Positions 11,221 through 23,310 of a stretch of 64,000 nt of DNA are shown in pieces. Below the pieces are notes generated by a model. It ran no database searches. It was not told the origin of the DNA and saw only the letters and a program-made list of their open reading frames with translations. The first letter of the stretch is position 1. The number at the start of each line of letters is the position of its first letter. Made by a program: the position numbers and the translations under genes. The stretch covers positions 1,550,001 through 1,614,000 of the forward strand of contig NC_065427.1 in the NCBI RefSeq assembly GCF_024362695.1. Direction: 5' to 3'. The DNA comes from Pectinophora gossypiella (taxonomy: Eukaryota > Arthropoda > Insecta > Lepidoptera > Gelechiidae).

Positions 11221-11754
11221 CACAAATTTCTATAGATTTCTTAAGCAACAGAGGGCGACCACAGGCGACAGTATCGTCGCGCACTTAATGCATTTCATAC
11301 AAACCTATATAAATCAGACACACACGCGAGACAACTCACGTTCGAAAATATATACACATTTCACATAGCACATCAGAACTTGTCATTTGTAAGATGAGAC
11401 AGGTACATATTTCGCACGCGAGTTGAAGGCGAACGATTCGAAAATAAGACCCCAGTACTGTCGCCGGCGGCGTTCGCCTTCGACTTACATTTAATTGATC
11501 GATAGTCTAAAGTTTGAATAATTAGAAGCGTGAAGGGCGAATGAATCGAACCAGTATTAAAGAAATGGTAACAATGCAGATAACGAATTGGGCGAGGCAA
11601 ATACGTCGTATTATTTTAATTATTACTTGTTTAACCCCTTATCTGTCGAGATACCAGACACAAGATTTGATCTCTCGTACACCGACATTCTAACGGCTAA
11701 GTGAACCAAATAATCATTTGGGCCACAATTATAGAATAAATAATAATTGTGACG

Positions 11755-11955
11755 TATAAAACGGTAACTCTCCGCACCGCAGCAATTCCTATCTAACCTA
11801 ACCTCACCCCCTCTGGGTCTTACTTAAGTCCAAATAGCCATAAGCTGCTAAGGAGTAAGAAGGACCCTGTATAGACTGTCTCTCTCGCTCGCACCTACGC
11901 GATAAGGCAGTAGGTAGTCAAAATGAGATTTCTGTAAGAAGTGTCCGGGGTGCTA
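11755..11955. repeat. Family E, inverse copy
   Basis: Starts 'aacggtaactctccgcaccg', then 'cctcaccccctctgggtctt' and a ctcgctcgcac tract, and ends near 'gtgtccggggtg'. It is in the opposite orientation to the copy at 5955. Confidence 0.55.
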
Positions 11956-12239
11956 CTTTGTTCTAGTCTCAAGTTGATGACAATCGTAGCGGTTGTGAAA
12001 ACGACCATCAAACAATAAAGTATGAATCGAAATCTGCCCTAAAATGTATGAAATGAATGTCTGAATTATAAACGGCGATGCGGCTCACCACCTAAGTGTG
12101 GGTACTAAAATCATCTTGCGATGGATGTACCTCCGACTACCCAAATTGAGAGCTCCTGCCTAGCATAGGCCTGGAGAACTACTGACTGAATACATTTGCG
12201 ATCATTTGCATTCCTCGAAGACTGCAAATTCAATACTGT

Positions 12240-12425
12240 ATCTAAGCGATCTTCTTTTCGTGTGACTTGTGATGTGGAAAACCAACTTCATCAACCTAGA
12301 CTTCCTGGTTGCTATTGAACCGCCAAAACCCCTGACATGGCCCATGTAACGACTACGTAACTACATGAGTTGGTAGTAACCGGGCCCAATGGGTTAACGT
12401 GCGCGAAGCCAGGTCGAGGACCTAA
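12240..12425 (-). repeat. SINE-B, old degenerate copy
   Basis: The tail and body are recognisable from 'ttgctattgaaccgccaaaa', 'cctgacatggcccatgtaac' and 'gtaaccgggcccaatggg'. Many substitutions mark it as older than the copies at 21936 and 48784. Confidence 0.55.
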
Positions 12426-12429
12426 TCTA

Positions 12430-13434
12430 CGATAAATCGCATTCAAAATATGACCAATGTTGCACTGTTCATTCTCAACGGTTCAGAGGCTACATTCATG
12501 GTTTAAAACTATTCCGTGACCGTGAAAACAAACTTATTCAAACAGGGCGACCCAGCTGGACATTAAATAATTAATTATTAAAACAAAATACTATATTCTC
12601 TCTCCATGGTACCTACTTTAATAATAAGCGGCTATTAAAATTATATATAGTTCCACAAATTACGCAATACAGAGTAAATCATAGCTAGTAAAAGTTTTAC
12701 TACCAATAATAATAAATCTATTATTTCCAAGGCTGTAAATTGTTTATAAAATATGGTTTATTGCACAGAAGGAACAAAAGTTGCACGAGGTCTCCGGCGA
12801 TTAGGACCGCAATTAACTAGGACCGCGGTCCCACTCGCCGGATCCGTAAAAAATAAATATTTTTCTTCCGGTGACTGGGACCACTCATAAATGTACAGTC
12901 AAACGAAAAATTTAAGAAAAATCTACACAAACAACATAGGAAAACAAATGGTAACAAAACGCGGCCCTATTGCTAAGGTAGGTTACATCACTTTTTGTCC
13001 TGGTTGAAAGATTTGAGAGATGGCAACTCTATAGTATAAAACGCTACTTACAGTACCTATTGAAATATTTTTGAATTTTGCCACAGTAAGTACAATACAA
13101 TACAAATACCCTATATTGCACCAAAATAAAAAAATAATAATTACAAAAAGACAAAAAAAAAATAGTAAAGGCTGAAAGGGAAAGTATAGGCTGAGGACGA
13201 GAAAAAAAACACGCGGAATTAAAATGTAGCTATTTGAATTATTTAAGAAGGTGTGTTCAATACTCGATTACTGGCCAACACGTACGCAGCCTAATCACAG
13301 ACGAGCATCTCGTCATTGATGTCGCTAACTGGCATATCTGAAATTTTTGTGCGAATCTGATTTGGACCTTTTGCTATTGTCAACAAGACAAAAAAATAGC
13401 AAAATATTGCAGATACGTCAGTTTGCAAAATCAG
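12430..13434. other. Unassigned stretch
   Basis: AT-rich sequence with A-rich tracts near 13130-13230. No gene or recognised repeat was seen. Confidence 0.4.
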
Positions 13435-13575
13435 CCACGAACTGTGTGTGTGACGTCTGACGCCCGTACGATTGAAGACTAAACTATGTCCGAGGGGGTG
13501 AGGTAAACCTAGCTGGGTCTGGCGGGGAGCGGAGAGTTGCCGTTCTACACGTTGTATTATTCCTTATTCTATGCT
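13435..13575. repeat. Family E, partial copy
   Basis: Contains 'gtgtgtgacgtctgacgccc', 'gagggggtgaggtaaacc' and 'ttctacacgttgtattatt'. It lacks the cacttcatac end of the family. Confidence 0.6.
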
Positions 13576-14391
13576 TATATGTAACTTTATGCAGGTATAT
13601 TCGGTAGCATGAATAGTAAGTAACAAACACCATGATATCATCGTTAAAACACATGTTATATGTTCAGCTGTAATAACATAACATCAATTTGAGGTCCGCG
13701 TGCGTGCTTGATAGTAATTAATATTCCATCGATTAATATTTTGGTTGGAATGATAACAATTAAGATATACTCATAGTTTTTACTAATTGTAGATATGTCG
13801 CATTTAAAGTGGTAACACCGAATGTTCTTTAAAAATCCAAAACCCATTGTTTAACTATTGTTTCTGGAAATCTCGGCGTAGGATATAGCATTAAAACTTG
13901 GCCGGATAAATAAAAAAAAACCTAAGAGCCTATTCTAAGAGTGCTTACCACGGCATACGACCACGGTCTCCTAAACATCACAATCCGGAAGAATTTCAGG
14001 GAAATATTTTCTTGTTTCATGGTTTTTAGAGAGTGGTTTTGCCGTAGAGGAGTTTTAATTCTTTTTATTTATATTTTCACCATAACAGGACGATAAGGAA
14101 TTTGAGTACGATACGTTATAACCTTAGACAGGTTTAAGATCGATATGAATCACTATTTAATTTTTTGTCTTTACATGTCTGCTCAATATCATTCCGCTGC
14201 ATAAAACTCACTTCTTATACATTATTAATCATTATTATTATTATTTTTCATTTTTATTATTATTATTTTAAATTATTTTCATTATTCTTCTTATGCATTT
14301 ACTCATTGAGTAAACAACAATCATCGACAAGACTGTGTTAAACGTATCGTAAACACTTTGTTAATTCAGTATAACGAATGAGTCACAGCTT

Positions 14392-14684
14392 GTACGGTCA
14401 CGAGTACTAATATGTATACACTTTGAAACCATATCACATTAACCTTTTTTACATTGTTTTTTATATTTATTCGGAAAAAAGGTATTTTTTTTACATAATC
14501 AGCTTTACATTTTTAGTGCAACTAATTTTTACTGAGTTCGTTTTTCAGAGACAATATCTATGATTCTTACACTAGGCAAAGCCTGTATCGTAAAATTAAA
14601 CCATAAATCTCATTAAATGTCCAATATGATAGTGCTATAGGGTTCTAAAGTGGGTACATATTGCTCATGACTGTAGAATAAAGA
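14392..14684. mobile_element. Family F MITE interrupted by ~140 bp
   Basis: The left part (14392-14455, 'acggtcacgagtactaatat') and right part (14600-14684, 'cattaaatgtccaatatg ... gctcatgactgt') together make one family F element. They are separated by unrelated AT-rich sequence, so something was inserted into it. Confidence 0.55.
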
Positions 14685-14689
14685 ATATT

Positions 14690-14806
14690 ACTGCATACAG
14701 AACGGCAACTCTCCGCCCGCGCCAATTCGTGTCGGGTGCCGAGATAGATTTACCTCACCCCCCTTAGTAAGTCCCTTAAGTTTAACTCACAGAATAAAGA
14801 ATAATA
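14690..14806. repeat. Family E, partial copy beside SINE-A
   Basis: Carries 'aacggcaactctccgccc' and 'tttacctcacccccctta'. It stops at the GATGAT-tail end of the SINE-A at 14809. Another family E copy starts on the other side of that SINE. Confidence 0.5.
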
Positions 14807-14808
14807 CT

Positions 14809-15104
14809 ATCATCATCATCATCATCAGCCCATTAACGTCCCCACTGTTGGGGCACGGGCCTTCCCTATGGATGGATAGGGAGATCGGGCCTTAAACCAT
14901 CACGCGGGCCCAGTGCGGATTGATGGTTATTAACGACTGTTAATGCAACCGGGACCAACGGCTTAACGTGCCTTCCGAAGCACGGAGGAGCTCGAGATGA
15001 AAACTTTTTTTTGTGTGGTCACCCATCCTATGACTGACCTTTGCGAAAGTTGCATAATTTCAATCGCAGACCGAGCGCGTTTACCGCTGCGCCACGGAGC
15101 TCCT
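14809..15104 (-). repeat. SINE-A, full length
   Basis: Minus-strand copy. ATC repeats come first on the plus strand, then the body, the shared core and the tRNA-like head, ending 'cgccacggagctcct'. It sits between two family E copies. Confidence 0.85.
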
Positions 15105-15280
15105 ACTACGTATAGAACGGTAACTCTCCGCCCCCCACCAATTCGTAGCTAGGTCTACCTCACCCCTCTAGGTCTTACTTTAGTCGTAAATGGCGGTAAG
15201 GTGCTAAGCGAGAGCGCGTTCTCGCTCGCACTTACGCGGTAAGGCAGCGCACGGTAAGAATGGGACTTTTCTATAGTGTT
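15105..15280. repeat. Family E copy
   Basis: Runs from 'actacgtatagaacggtaac' through 'cctcacccctctaggtctta' and 'ctcgctcgcacttacgcgg'. It is one of the clearer copies in the inverse orientation. Confidence 0.6.
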
Positions 15281-15689
15281 CGCGGTATGGCTTGGTGTAA
15301 AAGTAAGTATTGAGAACTGACGTATAATTCTGCGAAAAAGCAAGTTTCCTTCTGATTACTTGTGGCCATATTACAGCGAACTAAGAAAAAGTTTGTATAA
15401 CGTATAAAAACGTCAGAGAAGTAATTTCAATAACACTCCGCGAAGACAGCTCTATTCCGTATTCCGTAGACAGTTTAGATTCGTCCGATATCGAACGTGT
15501 GTGATTTTCGCAAACAATAAGAGCGGTTGACGGAAGATATTAAACAGCTGTCACTGATACAAACGTCAAGGAACACGCACGCGATATCATATCAATACCA
15601 TACACGCATATCGATTACTATGGAGAAACCCCTTGGAACATTATCTTATTTGCTATATTTTCATGGTTTACTGAAGGTGACGGTTGCTA

Positions 15690-15958
15690 TAGCCATGGTA
15701 ACCCACTTTGAGGTAGCAGGTTCGAATCCAGAACAAGCCTAAACTAATGATTGTTGAATATGTTTTCCAATTCACGATTGGATCATAACTGATTATCACG
15801 TGCTCAGCGGTGAAGGAAAACATGGTGAGGAAACCCACATTCTCGAGAAATGCATTTTCGGAGGTATGTGACCTAACCTGTATTGGGCTGGTATTCCCTC
15901 CTTTTGGAAGGTCAGACAGGCAGTCGTTTCTGTAAAAAACTGGATCTGTCAAAGGCTT
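15690..15958 (+). repeat. SINE-C, 5'-eroded copy
   Basis: The B-box region 'ggttcgaatccagaacaagc' is retained but the A-box side is altered ('tatagccatggtaaccca'). The body runs 'cacgtgctcagcggtgaagg' to 'ggtcagacaggcagtcg'. It is followed at 15990-16150 by a different repeat tail with 'aggcctgtgtccaacagtgg'. Confidence 0.65.
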
Positions 15959-16550
15959 GGTCACCAGGTCACAGACAACCTATCTCCGTAGAGAATTAGA
16001 TAAAATTGCAGTAGCCACCCATAACCAGGGGGAGGTCATGACTTCCATAATCCGCCCATGCCGAGGATCGAGCTCAGTGCTGCGCTATAGGAGAGGCCTG
16101 TGTCCAACAGTGGACGAGCGTAGGCTGTTGAAAATGATGATGAGTCATCGTTACTTTACATTTTTTATAATTTTTGTGATTAAATGAATGTAAAAACGAT
16201 AGTTGTCCCGTCAACCCGATAATCGATATAAGCTTTAATGATCTGAAAACAAATGTTGGTGAAAGTACACATACATATTCAGACCTTCACAATCTCCGAA
16301 CGCATTTTTACAATATTGAGTACAGTATTGATTTAAGAACTTTTGGTTTCAGTTTAAACCTGAAACAAGAGCAAACATGCGACTTTACCATAATTGCTCA
16401 TTCAATACAAGTATATTCCGTTTCGTCGTATGTATCACGGGCATGTAGTAAAATCCGACAGAAAAATGGTATTTCTAATATGATGAACAAAAGTTATGGG
16501 CGATAGGCTGATTGTCATCGTAATGTTTATCATACCCAATAATAATAAAT

Positions 16551-16925
16551 AAATAAATAAAATAAAATAAAATAAAATAAAATGAAATGAAATGAAATGA
16601 AATGAAATGAAATGAAATGAAATGAAATGAAATGAAATGAAATGAAATGAAATGAAATGAAATGAAATGAAATGAAATGAAATGAAATGAAATGAAATGA
16701 AATGAAATGAAATGAAATGAAATGAAATGAAATGAAATGAAATGAAATGAAATGAAATGAAATGAAATGAAATGAAATGAAATGAAATGAAATGAAATGA
16801 AATGAAATGAAATGAAATGAAATGAAATGAAATGAAATGAAATGAAATGAAATGAAATGAAATGAAATGAAATGAAATGAAATGAAATGAAATGAAATGA
16901 AATGAAATAAAATAAAATAAAACAT
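16551..16925. repeat. (AAATG)n pentanucleotide microsatellite
   Basis: About 330 bp of nearly perfect AAATG units, flanked on both sides by AAAAT units. The 131-aa minus-strand frame made of FHFIS repeats is an artefact of a 5-bp unit free of stops in that frame. Confidence 0.95.
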
Positions 16926-16999
16926 TTTTATTTCAGACTTTCATCCATACATGTGTTAGTAGAAAACCTTAAAAGTAAGTTAGTATCAATGTTAGTCCA

Positions 17000-17875
17000 A
17001 TGAACAAACTCCTGCTGTAATATTACTTTTTTAGGTGAATTGCTTTGATGTGGCCTTTTTAATCCCCTGAACACAAATATAACACGCACTTCTTGGTACA
17101 AACGACGGCTAAATGTTGTGACGTAAAGTTTTACTTATTTATATTTATAAAGGATTGTTTTATTATAGAATATTTATATTTTATTTTAAAGCAATTTTGT
17201 TATTTATCTTTATTATTTTTTATCTTTTATTATTGTATTGTATTATTTATCTGTTACAAAAACTCGATGGAAATAAATGCCTATTATTATTATTGTTTTT
17301 TTTTAAACTTTAGTTTATCTCCTCTTTCGGAGGATATTTGTCAGAGACACGGGTCGCAGACCAAGTGCCACTGGAAGGAGGGTATAATAATTAAGTATCT
17401 GTGCCTTCAGTCATGATGTCAATGTCGGAGGATAGGAATTTATTATTATAAATATAATTTGGTCTATTTTTTTGTCAACTTTCCTATCCGAAATCGAATA
17501 CGATTTCAATTGTGAGTTTACAGGTCTATTAGCACAAAGCCACAAAACAGACTACGACAAAAAAGCATTATGTATCATGCATGCATATTCATAAAATTAC
17601 ATTCGGAATTTTATAAGCAGCAACACCTGTCCATTTGATACATTTCCCTTGACACTTCGATGTCCTAGTTTCTACCGGTACGACGAACTTGCATTAAAGT
17701 TAATTAATGAATGATTACTGGTAACGCTACTGACGGGTAGAGCATCGTTCCGGCCATTAACACAATATAGCATCATACCTGTGTCCCCGAAGGGGTAGGC
17801 AGAGGTGTATAGTATATATACATAAATAAATAAATAAATACACCATCTCCTTCTATTGAATAAAAGTCTATTGAA
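17000..17875. other. AT-rich stretch with a LINE-like tail
   Basis: 17150-17300 is T-rich, with 'gttacaaaaactcgatgg' and a run of ATT units resembling the 3' end of a non-LTR element. No coding frame is supported. Imperfect AAAT and GAAA runs lie at 17820-17900. Confidence 0.4.
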
Positions 17876-18247
17876 AGAAAGAAAGAAAGAAAGAAAAATA
17901 TTTATTCGGCATACTTAACATTAAACACTTTCAAGGACAGAACGTCTAATGACGTTCCGATTCCAAGGTGTCATACTATTATTAATGACCCATGGTCTCT
18001 GCCCGTGAAAGCGTTAACAAAACATACTTAGGTAATTAAATTACTTAATAATTATTATACTTAATGCCGAAACGGCTCCAGCTCAGCAAATGTCACGGCC
18101 TAGCTGTAGCTAGACTATGACGTTGATTTTCAGATGCAGCCGGCAAATCAAAAGACAGTGAAACAAAAAAGCTTTACATACATTACATGCGTGTGTTTTA
18201 TTCATGTGTGTCTGGCAGATGAGTATGTTGGCAACCCAATTTTTTTT

Positions 18248-18364
18248 TGTAATAACTTTAAAGGACAGTCTCACAAAGTGATTTCGACAATGTCCCCATC
18301 GGGAATCGAACCCGGACCTCCAGATCGTGAGCCTAACATTCTAACCACTAGACCACAGAGGCTG
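18248..18364 (-). repeat. SINE-D head fragment
   Basis: Contains 'gacagtctcacaaagtgatt', 'ccccatcgggaatcgaaccc' and 'ctaaccactagaccacagag', which on the minus strand form a tRNA-like head with a B-box-like 'ggttcgattcc'. Confidence 0.7.
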
Positions 18365-19195
18365 TTCTATAATAAAAATAATAAATTGTGAGCTCAATTT
18401 TAAATTTTAATTAATAAACAAGTTCGGTACTCTCGTACCGTACAGAGCAGACGAGCCGTCTTCCGTTTACTTCCCATTTATAGCGAAGTATGGAGATTGA
18501 AATCAGTAATGGAATGTCAGACATAGAAGTAACAATTGTGGGAATAGCACAGTCTCACGCTTGACTCAGCCCAGTTCCGTCATCCGACCCCGCTTGTTAA
18601 TCCACATTACTCTTTGCGCCAGTCGTGGAGCCTGATTCAGGGCAATTATAATCTTTTCTCTTAGTAATGGAGTCACTTTCTGTTGACAATTGCAACATAA
18701 AAATACCTTTTTGAAAAAAGGTTATAAAAAAATATTAATTCTTTACTTTTTTAAATTAATTTTGTATTCATCGATCTTCTCTTATTGTCGTACGTGTTTA
18801 TAACCTTTGTAATTACTTACTAAAACAGAATTATATGCGAAGTGGCATAATAATCAGCGTTTCTTTAATACAGTCTACGAGTAGTGAAATAATCAATCCA
18901 CACACATTTATACACTTTCTTTCTATTTGAGAATTAGTGGTTACCAGAACGTAGTAAACGTATTTTAGATGAAGGAACTTAGATTATAATTTCTAAGAAC
19001 AGCTATTTTGTACCTTAATACATTATTATTATTATTTGAAAATTGTGAGGGCCGGACTAAAAAACAGCCCGCGAGATCACTGCGATCTTGTCAGATCTAT
19101 TGTGACCCAAATCCCTACATTTAAAAATCCTCCTCTAGACCGATCCGTTCGAAGAGATCCAACGTCTTTTTGGGAGAAAGCTCCATGACTACCTT
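18365..19195. other. Unassigned stretch
   Basis: No supported gene and no recognised repeat family. Confidence 0.4.
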
Positions 19196-19199
19196 AATA

Positions 19200-19262
19200 C
19201 ATACATAAACAGCCTACACACGCCCCACTGCTGGGCACAGGCCTCCCCTCAATCAACCGGGG
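19200..19262 (-). repeat. SINE-D tail fragment
   Basis: 'acataaacagcctacacacg', 'cactgctgggcacaggcc' and 'cctcaatcaaccgggg' match the tail end of SINE-D (compare 32530 and 59880). Confidence 0.6.
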
Positions 19263-19376
19263 ACTTTAGGTTTAACGAATCAATAACAATATTTTCCGTA
19301 ACTTATAGCTGATACTTTAACTACGCAATATTTTGTTAAGTATCTCGCACTGATTACTAAATAATGTTTACGAATC

Positions 19377-19632
19377 TATACTAATATTATAAATGCGAAT
19401 GTATATGTGTGTGTCTGTTTGTTTGTCTTTAACGGCAAAACGGAGCAACGAATTGACGTGATTTTTTAAGTGGAGATAGTTGAAGTGAGGGAAAGAGACA
19501 GGCTATTTTGTCTCTTTCTAACTCCCCACTTCCCTTCAACGAAAGGGTGAAATTTTGTATGGGACTTTTCACAGTTTTCAAGGAACCGTGTTACCCCGAA
19601 TTTAACGCGAGTGAAGCCACAGTTCAGTATAT
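19377..19632. repeat. Dispersed repeat with a tatactaatattataaat end
   Basis: Starts 'tatactaatattataaatgc', with 'gtctgtttgtttgtctttaa', and ends near 'cgcgagtgaagccac'. This is a very common lepidopteran dispersed-repeat layout; the class is uncertain. Confidence 0.5.
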
Positions 19633-20044
19633 TTATCACATACTGTCAGGTGAGTTTGTGGACAAACGGTAATCAAAATAAAAATAGAATTACTTATACG
19701 CGATGCGTTTAACAATTGAAGAATCTTTAAAGGAACCCATAGTAACTCGCAACTGACGTCACATAAGCCATACACAGCGATCGTTTTGTATATCCTTATT
19801 GAAGTAATGTCTTGTCTCTACAACGGACTTCCGCACTACACCAGTAATGCACAAGTGTTCACAAAGTATCAAGGGTCTTTGGTCTCCATATGAATGCCAA
19901 TCACGACGTTATACGAAACAACATTGAGCTATGTCCTTAAAGGGATTGCTCAAGCAGGGATTAAGTAACACTTGTGGGTATGGTTACTAAGTTCGTCTTT
20001 ATGGTGCCTGGTTTATTTCGACAGCTTTTGAACTTATCATTATC

Positions 20045-20222
20045 TGAACATTTGACAGGTCCGGTTTTTTACAGAACCTTCCAGCCCCCAAAGGGAAAAC
20101 CAGGTTACAGGTACACAGGTACACAGGTGGTATACAGGTTAGGTCACATATCTCTGAAAATGCATTTCTCGGGAATGTGGGTTTCCTCACGATGTTTTCC
20201 TTTACCGCTGAGCACGTGCATC
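20045..20222 (-). repeat. SINE-C, partial
   Basis: Minus-strand body from 'gacaggtccggttttttac' to 'ttaccgctgagcacgtg'. It holds a small local expansion of 'ggtacaca' units around 20108-20130. The frames overlapping it are not genes. Confidence 0.65.
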
Positions 20223-20779
20223 TGATCTGTCTTTATTCAGTAATCAGAATTTCATAATTTATCTTTTGACATAGGAAACTACCCAATTCTGTGCTTATCA
20301 TCCCGATCATGACGTAGACTAAGGAATTCACGTCTTGCCTAAATAACTACAGTAGTCATATAATAAAGAAAAAGAATACGTATCGAACGTATTCGAGTAG
20401 TGAGTAGAACTACTCACTACAAAATACTTATTTCAAACTTATTCGCCTTTGTCTTATTCGACACCATAAAAAACCTTACAGTTCCTTATACGAAAGTTTG
20501 CCTTGAAAAATATCTTTGTGTTTTATTTTTATTTTTTTGTTATGATCAATTTAGGCCGTTTGTGAGCGAACCTTGAATATGGTTTTGATGAGTTAAGAGG
20601 TTAAAAAAGAAGAAAAGCAAGATACTTTATAAAGGAAAATGGTTAATATACCTTGGGAATTCATCCGCATTTAGTAAGAAAATTATTAAGCATTTATGAG
20701 CATAGATTAAACGCTTTTAGCACTTACTTTCAAAAGAAATAGAGCATGAAATTCAGCAGTATTTTCTGTACCTACCTAT

Positions 20780-20875
20780 TAGGCAACATGTGAGGTAAAT
20801 CAACCTGATATCAGTGCGGAGAGTGTCACTTCTATACGTAATCGTTGTTTATTCTATGCTTCTACTACGCCTTAG
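20780..20875. repeat. Family E fragment
   Basis: 'tgaggtaaatcaacctg', then 'cacttctatacgtaatcg'. Only this end of the family is present. Confidence 0.4.
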
Positions 20876-21002
20876 ATAAATAATTAGACTAGCCAAGGTC
20901 ATATAATAAAGATCAAAAATAAACAATAAAATTCGATTAAAAAATAATAATGAATATTATTTTTTATTTTATTTAATTCATGCAATAAACGTTTATTATT
21001 AT

Positions 21003-21190
21003 TAAATACTACGTATAGAACGGTAACTCGCACCCCCTTGCACCAATTCGTATCGGGCGCCAACTTCACCCCCTCTGGGTCTTACTTTAGTCTTAGCCGT
21101 AAGTTCCTAAGGAGTAAGAGGGAGCGCGCGGGCTATCTGTCTCGCTTGCACTTATGCGCGTATGGAGTATCCGGGGTGTGAACGTACATT
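21003..21190. repeat. Family E, inverse copy
   Basis: Runs from 'tactacgtatagaacggtaac' through 'cttcaccccctctgggtctt' to 'gtatccggggtgtg'. Confidence 0.6.
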
Positions 21191-21424
21191 TCCGCAACTT
21201 TGTAACATAGCTACGCGTGTAACGAAAAAAGATGATAATGTTAAACGTGTAAAAGAAACATAATTCACTGTTTACTAAACAGTTTCCAAGCAAACCCAAG
21301 AATCTAGTGTTGTTTAGTTAATCAGAGCATGCATTTTGCGACCAACGCATTGTCACGACGCTCTGTTAATTGTGTCGTTTTCATACGGTGTTTTCTTAGA
21401 GATCTCTTCTGTTTCGTGTTTTTT

Positions 21425-21640
21425 TACCCGACTGCGACGAAGAAAAAGGAGGGTTATGTGTTTGACCGCTATGTATGTAAATACATACATATGCACGTCT
21501 GTTGCAACCAAACTTCTAAACCACGTGTCAGAATTTAACAAATGAGGTGTCATTAGAAGCGTCGAGATTGTCCGGTGGTTGTAGGCTATGTGACGTCACG
21601 CTAAATTCAATGTGGCGCCCTCTAGAGGACATAAACTGAG
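21425..21640. repeat. Dispersed repeat, second copy of 5600-5790
   Basis: Shares 'ggagggttatgtgtttgacc', 'tctaaacca', 'aacaaatgaggtgtcatta' and 'gtccggtggtt' with the first copy. It extends further, through 'ggcgccctctagaggacata'. Confidence 0.65.
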
Positions 21641-21935
21641 GACGAAATATATTTTTGTCGAACGCCTCTTCCGCCTGAAACTACTGCAACTTCTCGACCT
21701 GTATAGCCGAGGAAAAGCAGCTGCAAAACAAACCGCGACACAGGGCCCTCTAGATGTTCTTAAAAATGGCCATGATAGTGTATCGCTAGTTTTAAGAGTG
21801 GTATCATAATTTCCTTAGGAAGTGGGCGACAACATGGCTGCCACTGAAGCGAGGAGAAGTGGAGGCCATTTACACGCACCAGCGCGTGCGCCACGTCTGT
21901 CGTGCTAAACCTAGTCGAGTATACAATTAGAATTT

Positions 21936-22200
21936 TCTTCTATCGTGTGGGTTGTGAGGTGGATTACCAGGGTGTCAGGGTTATTATTGAGCCGCCAAGG
22001 GCCCCTGACATGGCTCATGTAACGATTACTCACTTACAGTTCAGGAAGTAGTAACCGGGACCAACGGCTTAACGTGCCTTCCGAAGCACAGATCATCTTA
22101 CTTTCGGACAATCCGGTGATCAGCCTGATGTCCTAATCAAACTAGGGATCACTTTCCGGATCGGGAGCCCAACGCTCAACCACTGGACCACAGAGGCCGG
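21936..22200 (-). repeat. SINE-B with 13-bp target-site duplication
   Basis: Minus-strand element from its tail (cttctatcgtgtgggttgtg) through the shared core to its tRNA-like head (gctcaaccactggaccacag). It is bounded on both sides by ACAATTAGAATTT (21923-21935 and 22201-22213), a perfect target duplication that shows LINE-mediated retroposition. Confidence 0.9.
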
Positions 22201-22261
22201 ACAATTAGAATTTATCAGTAAGAAGTCTTATCACAAACCTAACCTCTCTCTAAGTTTCGCG

Positions 22262-22345
22262 GGTTGGATGGTCAGACAGGCAGTCGCTTCTATAACGACC
22301 GGACCTGTCAAATCTTCAGGTTAGGGAAACGGACCCTGTGAGCAC
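22262..22345 (+). repeat. SINE-C tail fragment
   Basis: 'gtcagacaggcagtcgcttc', 'ccggacctgtcaaatcttca' and 'ggaccctgtga' mark the 3' third only. Confidence 0.6.
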
Positions 22346-22706
22346 GTTATAACAATAGATAGGCAATTTGCCAACGAAGTTTTTTAGTGACTTCACGTTG
22401 TAGAGAAAACAGCAAAACATCTAAACAATAAAATTGTAGTCACGCTACTTCAAGTTAATAGGTTTATTTATATTCAACAATGGATCAGATAAGGAGACGT
22501 AAAGATCATTGTTTTTGATGAAATAAACGCACAAAACTGACTTAAATTTGTATGCTGAGGGTTCCATAGTAATTGCATAATTGACGACTGGATCAAATTG
22601 AATTTAAACGTAACATAACGTAGTATCACGCGACGTATAACGTAGTTTCCCCGAATGTGTAGGCAGGGGTGTATATTATAAACACTCACTTCTCGCCAGC
22701 TATGTA

Positions 22707-22855
22707 CGGTCACGAGCATTAATATGTATACACTTTGGTACCATGTCACATTAACTTTTTTGACAAATTCAACTGTAAGTCTCACTAAATGTCAAATATG
22801 TTAGTGCGACAGAGTCCTAAACTGGGTACATTATATTGCTCATGACTGTATTAGT
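22707..22855. mobile_element. Family F MITE, intact
   Basis: Runs from 'acggtcacgagcattaatat' to 'tattgctcatgactgt'. The ends are inverted relatives of each other. It can serve as the reference copy, together with the very similar one at 42720. Confidence 0.7.
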
Positions 22856-22924
22856 CCCATGTAATAGGAGGCAAGCCTATTACCACTAACCAGGCACAAG
22901 TCCTGAACAACCACGTGATATCGA

Positions 22925-23205
22925 TCTTCTTCTATCGTGTGGGTTGTGAGGTGAATTACCAACCTCATCAACAGTGTCAGGATTATTATCAAGCCGTCAA
23001 AGGCCCTTGACATGGCTCATGTAACTACTTACTTACATCAGTAAGTTGTAACCGGGACCAACGGCTTAACATGCCTTCCGAAGCACGGAGGAGCTCGAGA
23101 TTAAAACTTTTTTTTGTGGGTCACCCATCCTATGACCGGCCTTTGCGTGCTTAACTTCAACAATCGCAGACCGAGCGCGTTTACCGCTGCGCCACTGAGC
23201 TCCTC
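22925..23205 (-). repeat. Chimeric SINE: family A head with family B tail
   Basis: On the plus strand it begins with the SINE-B tail ('cttctatcgtgtgggttgtg', 'ggcccttgacatggctcatg'), passes through the shared core 'ggaccaacggcttaacatgc', and ends with the SINE-A head ('accgagcgcgtttaccgctg', 'cgccactgagctcctc'). Full SINE-A copies instead have the 'ccactgctggggcacgggcc' body beyond the core. The join falls at the core. Confidence 0.85.
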
Positions 23206-23214
23206 TTCTTTTTC

Positions 23215-23310
23215 ATTATTAATTTATACTAACAAAAACATAGTCAAAGTAAGACCCAGAGGGGATGAGGTCGGCGCCCGATTGTGAATTGGTGACTATA
23301 TGTCAATTGG
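23215..23310. repeat. Family E fragment
   Basis: 'agtaagacccagaggggatg', 'aggtcggcgcccgattg'. It lies immediately next to the chimeric SINE. Confidence 0.45.

Noticed and set aside
16530..16925. 131-aa minus-strand frame of FHFIS repeats
   Set aside because: It is only the translation of the pentanucleotide array; a 5-bp unit repeats in frame every 15 bp without stops.
22474..22785. 103-aa minus-strand frame
   Set aside because: It spans a family F MITE and unrelated flanking DNA; the same peptide fragments appear at other MITE copies.
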